A stretch of 64,000 nucleotides of DNA from Clostridia bacterium (GTDB lineage Bacteria; Bacillota; Clostridia; TANB77; UBA1234). The notes beneath the pieces are model-generated. The model ran no database searches and was not told the DNA's origin. It saw only the letters and a program-made list of their open reading frames with translations. Of this stretch, positions 62,015 to 64,000 are shown one piece after another. Position 1 is the first letter of the stretch; every line of letters starts with the position of its first letter. The stretch lies in contig JAFUGE010000006.1 of assembly GCA_017469545.1 (NCBI GenBank), positions 1 through 64,000 of the forward strand. Reading direction: 5' to 3'. Made by a program: the position numbers and the translations under genes.

Positions 62015-62698
62015 ATGAAGAGAGGAATCGCAGTAATAATCATGTTAATATCGCTTATGAATTTGCTATGTTCTGTTGCTGTGGCTTCAGATATTTTTCC
62101 GGACTTAGCGATACAGCTGATTGACGAAAGAGGAAGACCAATTGTGGACAAAGATACCAAAGAGTATGTATATGAAGATCACTGGGCTTCAAGAAGTATT
62201 GTAAAATCAGTTAGAATTGGCTTAATTGAAGGTTACCAAGAGGCGGATGGGACTTACGTTTTCAAACCAGAGCAAGCAATTACGAGAGCCGAGTTTATCA
62301 AGATGGCGATGGTATTATCTACCAATAGAACGTTTGACTTTGATACGATTCCATCTGATATCAACCATTGGGCTGGAAAGTATGTAAAAGTTGCTGAGAT
62401 GCAAAACGTTGTGGAAAAGGGTGCCTATACGGTTGCTAATCTAGACGAGCCAATTACGAGAATTGAAATGATTTGTATCCTTTCAAGAATTCAAATAAAC
62501 ATGAAAGGCATTGAGCAAAATAGACAAGGAAATCTTCAGTATACTGATACAAATAATTTAACAGAAGAAGAAAAAGCCTTATTGTTGCACGCTGCTAAGT
62601 ATGTGCTAATTAGCGATATGCTTGATACGACAACATTTAGACCAAACCAAAACTTAACAAGAGCAGAAGCTACTGTTGCAATTATGAGAATTTATTAA
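62015..62698 (+). CDS. S-layer-homology-domain protein
   Basis: 227 aa. Signal peptide (about 1-25, ending VAVASD), then three SLH-like repeats: SVRIGLIEGYQEADG...ITRAEFIKM, YVKVAEMQNVVEKG...ITRIEMIC, and YVLISDMLDTTTFRPNQNLTRAEA split. SLH domains bind pyruvylated secondary cell-wall polymer. AAAGGAGGG before the ATG. The frame stops at TAA 62696-62698 right before a set of 18-base degenerate repeats. Confidence 0.9.
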   Translation: MKRGIAVIIMLISLMNLLCSVAVASDIFPDLAIQLIDERGRPIVDKDTKEYVYEDHWASRSIVKSVRIGLIEGYQEADGTYVFKPEQAITRAEFIKMAMVLSTNRTFDFDTIPSDINHWAGKYVKVAEMQNVVEKGAYTVANLDEPITRIEMICILSRIQINMKGIEQNRQGNLQYTDTNNLTEEEKALLLHAAKYVLISDMLDTTTFRPNQNLTRAEATVAIMRIY

Positions 62699-62816
62699 GA
62701 TACAAAGGATTTTGAAAGTACAAAAGAATGGAAATGTACGAAGGAATTTGAAGATACAAATGAGCAAATTTGCTAAGGTACAGAAGAATTTAAAAATACA
62801 AAAGAATTCTGATGTA
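62699..62816 (+). repeat. Degenerate 18-base tandem repeats
   Basis: About seven copies of a unit like GTACAAAAGAATTTGAA, most 17-19 bases, one longer. In the frame of the S-layer gene, after its stop, they read as a (S/D/C)TK(E/D)(F/W)(E/K) six-residue repeat until the next stop at 62774. Not an array with spacers. Confidence 0.65.
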
Positions 62817-62832
62817 CAAAAGAAAATATCAA

Positions 62833-62858
62833 AGGGTCGCTGATAGCGGCCCTTTTAA
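62833..62858. terminator. Terminator between S-layer and final gene
   Basis: AAAGGGtCGCT pairs with AGCGgCCCTTT around GAT, one G-U, then T on both strands. Convergent genes. Confidence 0.75.
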
Positions 62859-62859
62859 G

Positions 62860-64000
62860 TTATCTTTCATTGTCATGACTTTGTGATTTTATTTTTCGAT
62901 GTCTTCTAATTCGTTTTATGAGAGTATTGCGATTGTTTCGTCTGTCCATTCTGCGAATTCTCATTCTAGTGTTATCTTTTGCGGGTTTGCTTTCTGGATG
63001 CAATTCTGCAACTGTTTTTTGAAAACCAATATGGAAAGTAAACGACTGATTAAAGTCTTTGTTAAAGTGTGGCGGGAATAGCTTCGCCTCATTACTAGTC
63101 GAGCCATTTACTTCATATTTATCTAGCGGATACATGTTATTTTCTAATACTTCTTTGATTTCTTCACGAGTAATAGCAGTACGGATAGCTATCATTTTTT
63201 CTGTGCACAAGTCACTCTTTCCCGCTGCCAAATCATTTTTGAAATTTTCCAAAAGTTTTTTCTTATGTTCTTTTAAATTGATATTATCTTCTGGTTTTAA
63301 TATCTGCATTTTTTCAATCATTCTGAATTTTTCATTTAATACTACTTGATAGGCTCTTAAAGGACTATTCGCGAAATGAAAAAGTTTATATCTTGTTTTC
63401 GTTAGAGTATCGGTGTAGAATTCACAATCAACAACTCTACCTTTTTTATCGAGTGTAGGCATGATATAATTAAATGCAATTCCGCTGGCACCACGCATTT
63501 TACCACTTTGTTCGAATTCTTGAATACGTTCTTTTAGATAAGCATTATTATATTCGCCGATATCATTGGATACAGGAATAGGGTGTGGAGCAGGAGGAGT
63601 GACAGAGGTAATATCATTTTGTTTTGGCGCAGGTGTCACATCTGTAACTATACGTTTGTCTTCTTTTGAAGTTTCTTTTTTAGTTGATTCCTTTGAATCC
63701 TTTTCCTTCGCTTCTTTCCTCTTTTCTGCAATCTTATTTTCTTTATCCGGTTTAAATACACCTTTGTACTTTTGCTTAATTTTACTTCTACTTAATTTAA
63801 TTTCTTTTAGCGTTGGCAGCTCTTTTAGTTTTAATCTGATTTCTTTTAATTCTATCAGTATTTTTTCTAATTCGATTTGCTCTTCTTCGGATAATTCCCC
63901 CTCTTTGCTCTTCTCAAGAAGTGCATCTCTTCTAGCACGAAGCACTGCTGTTCTAGCGTTCAGCTGTCTACGTTCTGTTTCTTTTTTATCAAGCTCTTCC
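62860..64000 (-). CDS. Hypothetical protein, 5' end beyond window
   Basis: The frame is open through the right edge (the first internal start-like codon is GTG 63945), so the N-terminus is missing. At least 379 codons. Glu/Lys-rich coiled-coil region first, a linker rich in Lys, Thr and Pro, then a domain with Phe/Tyr strands (EFYTDTLTKTRYKLFHF) and a very basic C-terminus with RRMDRRNNRN. No family recognised. Confidence 0.6.
   Translation of the reverse strand, partial: EELDKKETERRQLNARTAVLRARRDALLEKSKEGELSEEEQIELEKILIELKEIRLKLKELPTLKEIKLSRSKIKQKYKGVFKPDKENKIAEKRKEAKEKDSKESTKKETSKEDKRIVTDVTPAPKQNDITSVTPPAPHPIPVSNDIGEYNNAYLKERIQEFEQSGKMRGASGIAFNYIMPTLDKKGRVVDCEFYTDTLTKTRYKLFHFANSPLRAYQVVLNEKFRMIEKMQILKPEDNINLKEHKKKLLENFKNDLAAGKSDLCTEKMIAIRTAITREEIKEVLENNMYPLDKYEVNGSTSNEAKLFPPHFNKDFNQSFTFHIGFQKTVAELHPESKPAKDNTRMRIRRMDRRNNRNTLIKRIRRHRKIKSQSHDNER

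Noticed and set aside
62699-62816. CRISPR array
   Set aside because: Units are adjacent, short and degenerate, with no spacers and no cas genes in the window.

Overview
The window looks like the chromosome of a low-GC, spore-forming Bacillota bacterium of the Clostridia type. Evidence: AT-rich coding with strong GGAGG ribosome binding sites, smc and spoIIE, a DacF-type D-Ala-D-Ala carboxypeptidase, ComEA, pyrimidine-nucleoside phosphorylase, an S-layer-homology protein, a c-di-GMP-I riboswitch and tRNA genes with encoded CCA. No integrase, transposase, rRNA or CRISPR array was seen.

Layout. 1-16 kb is mostly core: lipoprotein (cut by the left edge), tRNA-Gln, membrane glycosyltransferase, smc, spoIIE (split by a +1 frameshift), tRNA-Arg, dacF, comEA, pdp, a ClpX-like AAA+ ATPase, a probable Mn-type CDF exporter, a short-chain dehydrogenase and an unknown gene. 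16.5-18.7 kb is a small tRNA-fMet island: the intact tRNA at 18639-18714 is echoed by two 3'-end fragments at 16599 and 17686, each with its own hairpin, bracketing hicB, a frameshifted hicA and vanZ. 18.8-20.2 kb has a c-di-GMP riboswitch, a membrane-anchored protein and maf.

20.3-53 kb is a defence-rich variable region: a type II restriction-modification operon with two D12-class adenine methylases and an HNH nuclease; ArsC-like and GIY-YIG genes; a WYL regulator with two unknown genes and a HAD protein; a second restriction locus in which the methylase is split into SAM-binding and NPPY halves followed by a GIY-YIG/SF2-helicase giant and a DUF262-HNH gene broken by a 1-base deletion; an XRE-ImmA pair; small HNH, membrane, DUF4145 and zinc-ribbon genes; a convergent NERD nuclease/UvrD-type helicase pair; a membrane-protein plus AAA-ATPase pair with a duplicated operator-like element; a metallophosphoesterase; a hydrolase-HD fusion; an ECF sigma factor with a membrane M23 peptidase; a PD-(D/E)XK nuclease; and a RelBE-type module with a frameshifted toxin.

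53-58.7 kb is a run of small enzyme genes (P-loop kinase, GNAT, ASCH, XRE, YjbR-EVE, two Nudix, nucleotidyltransferase-like, ITPase-like, CYTH) suggestive of nucleotide clean-up. 58.7-64 kb returns to core-like genes: a helical-bundle protein, yidD, a DUF1538 transporter with a tandem PII-like partner, an S-layer-homology protein and an unknown gene cut by the right edge.

The most unusual signal is that all four +1 frameshifts seen (spoIIE, hicA, relE, a GNAT gene) fall exactly at an in-frame CGG codon, a codon otherwise read in frame only seven times by hand count. Skipping the C restores the family sequence at a glycine codon each time. This is either a sequencing artefact with a sharp motif or a decoding phenomenon. 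A second notable candidate is a pair of related three-helix membrane proteins (36769, 43862), one beside an ATPase with a possible C-terminal HEPN-like motif.
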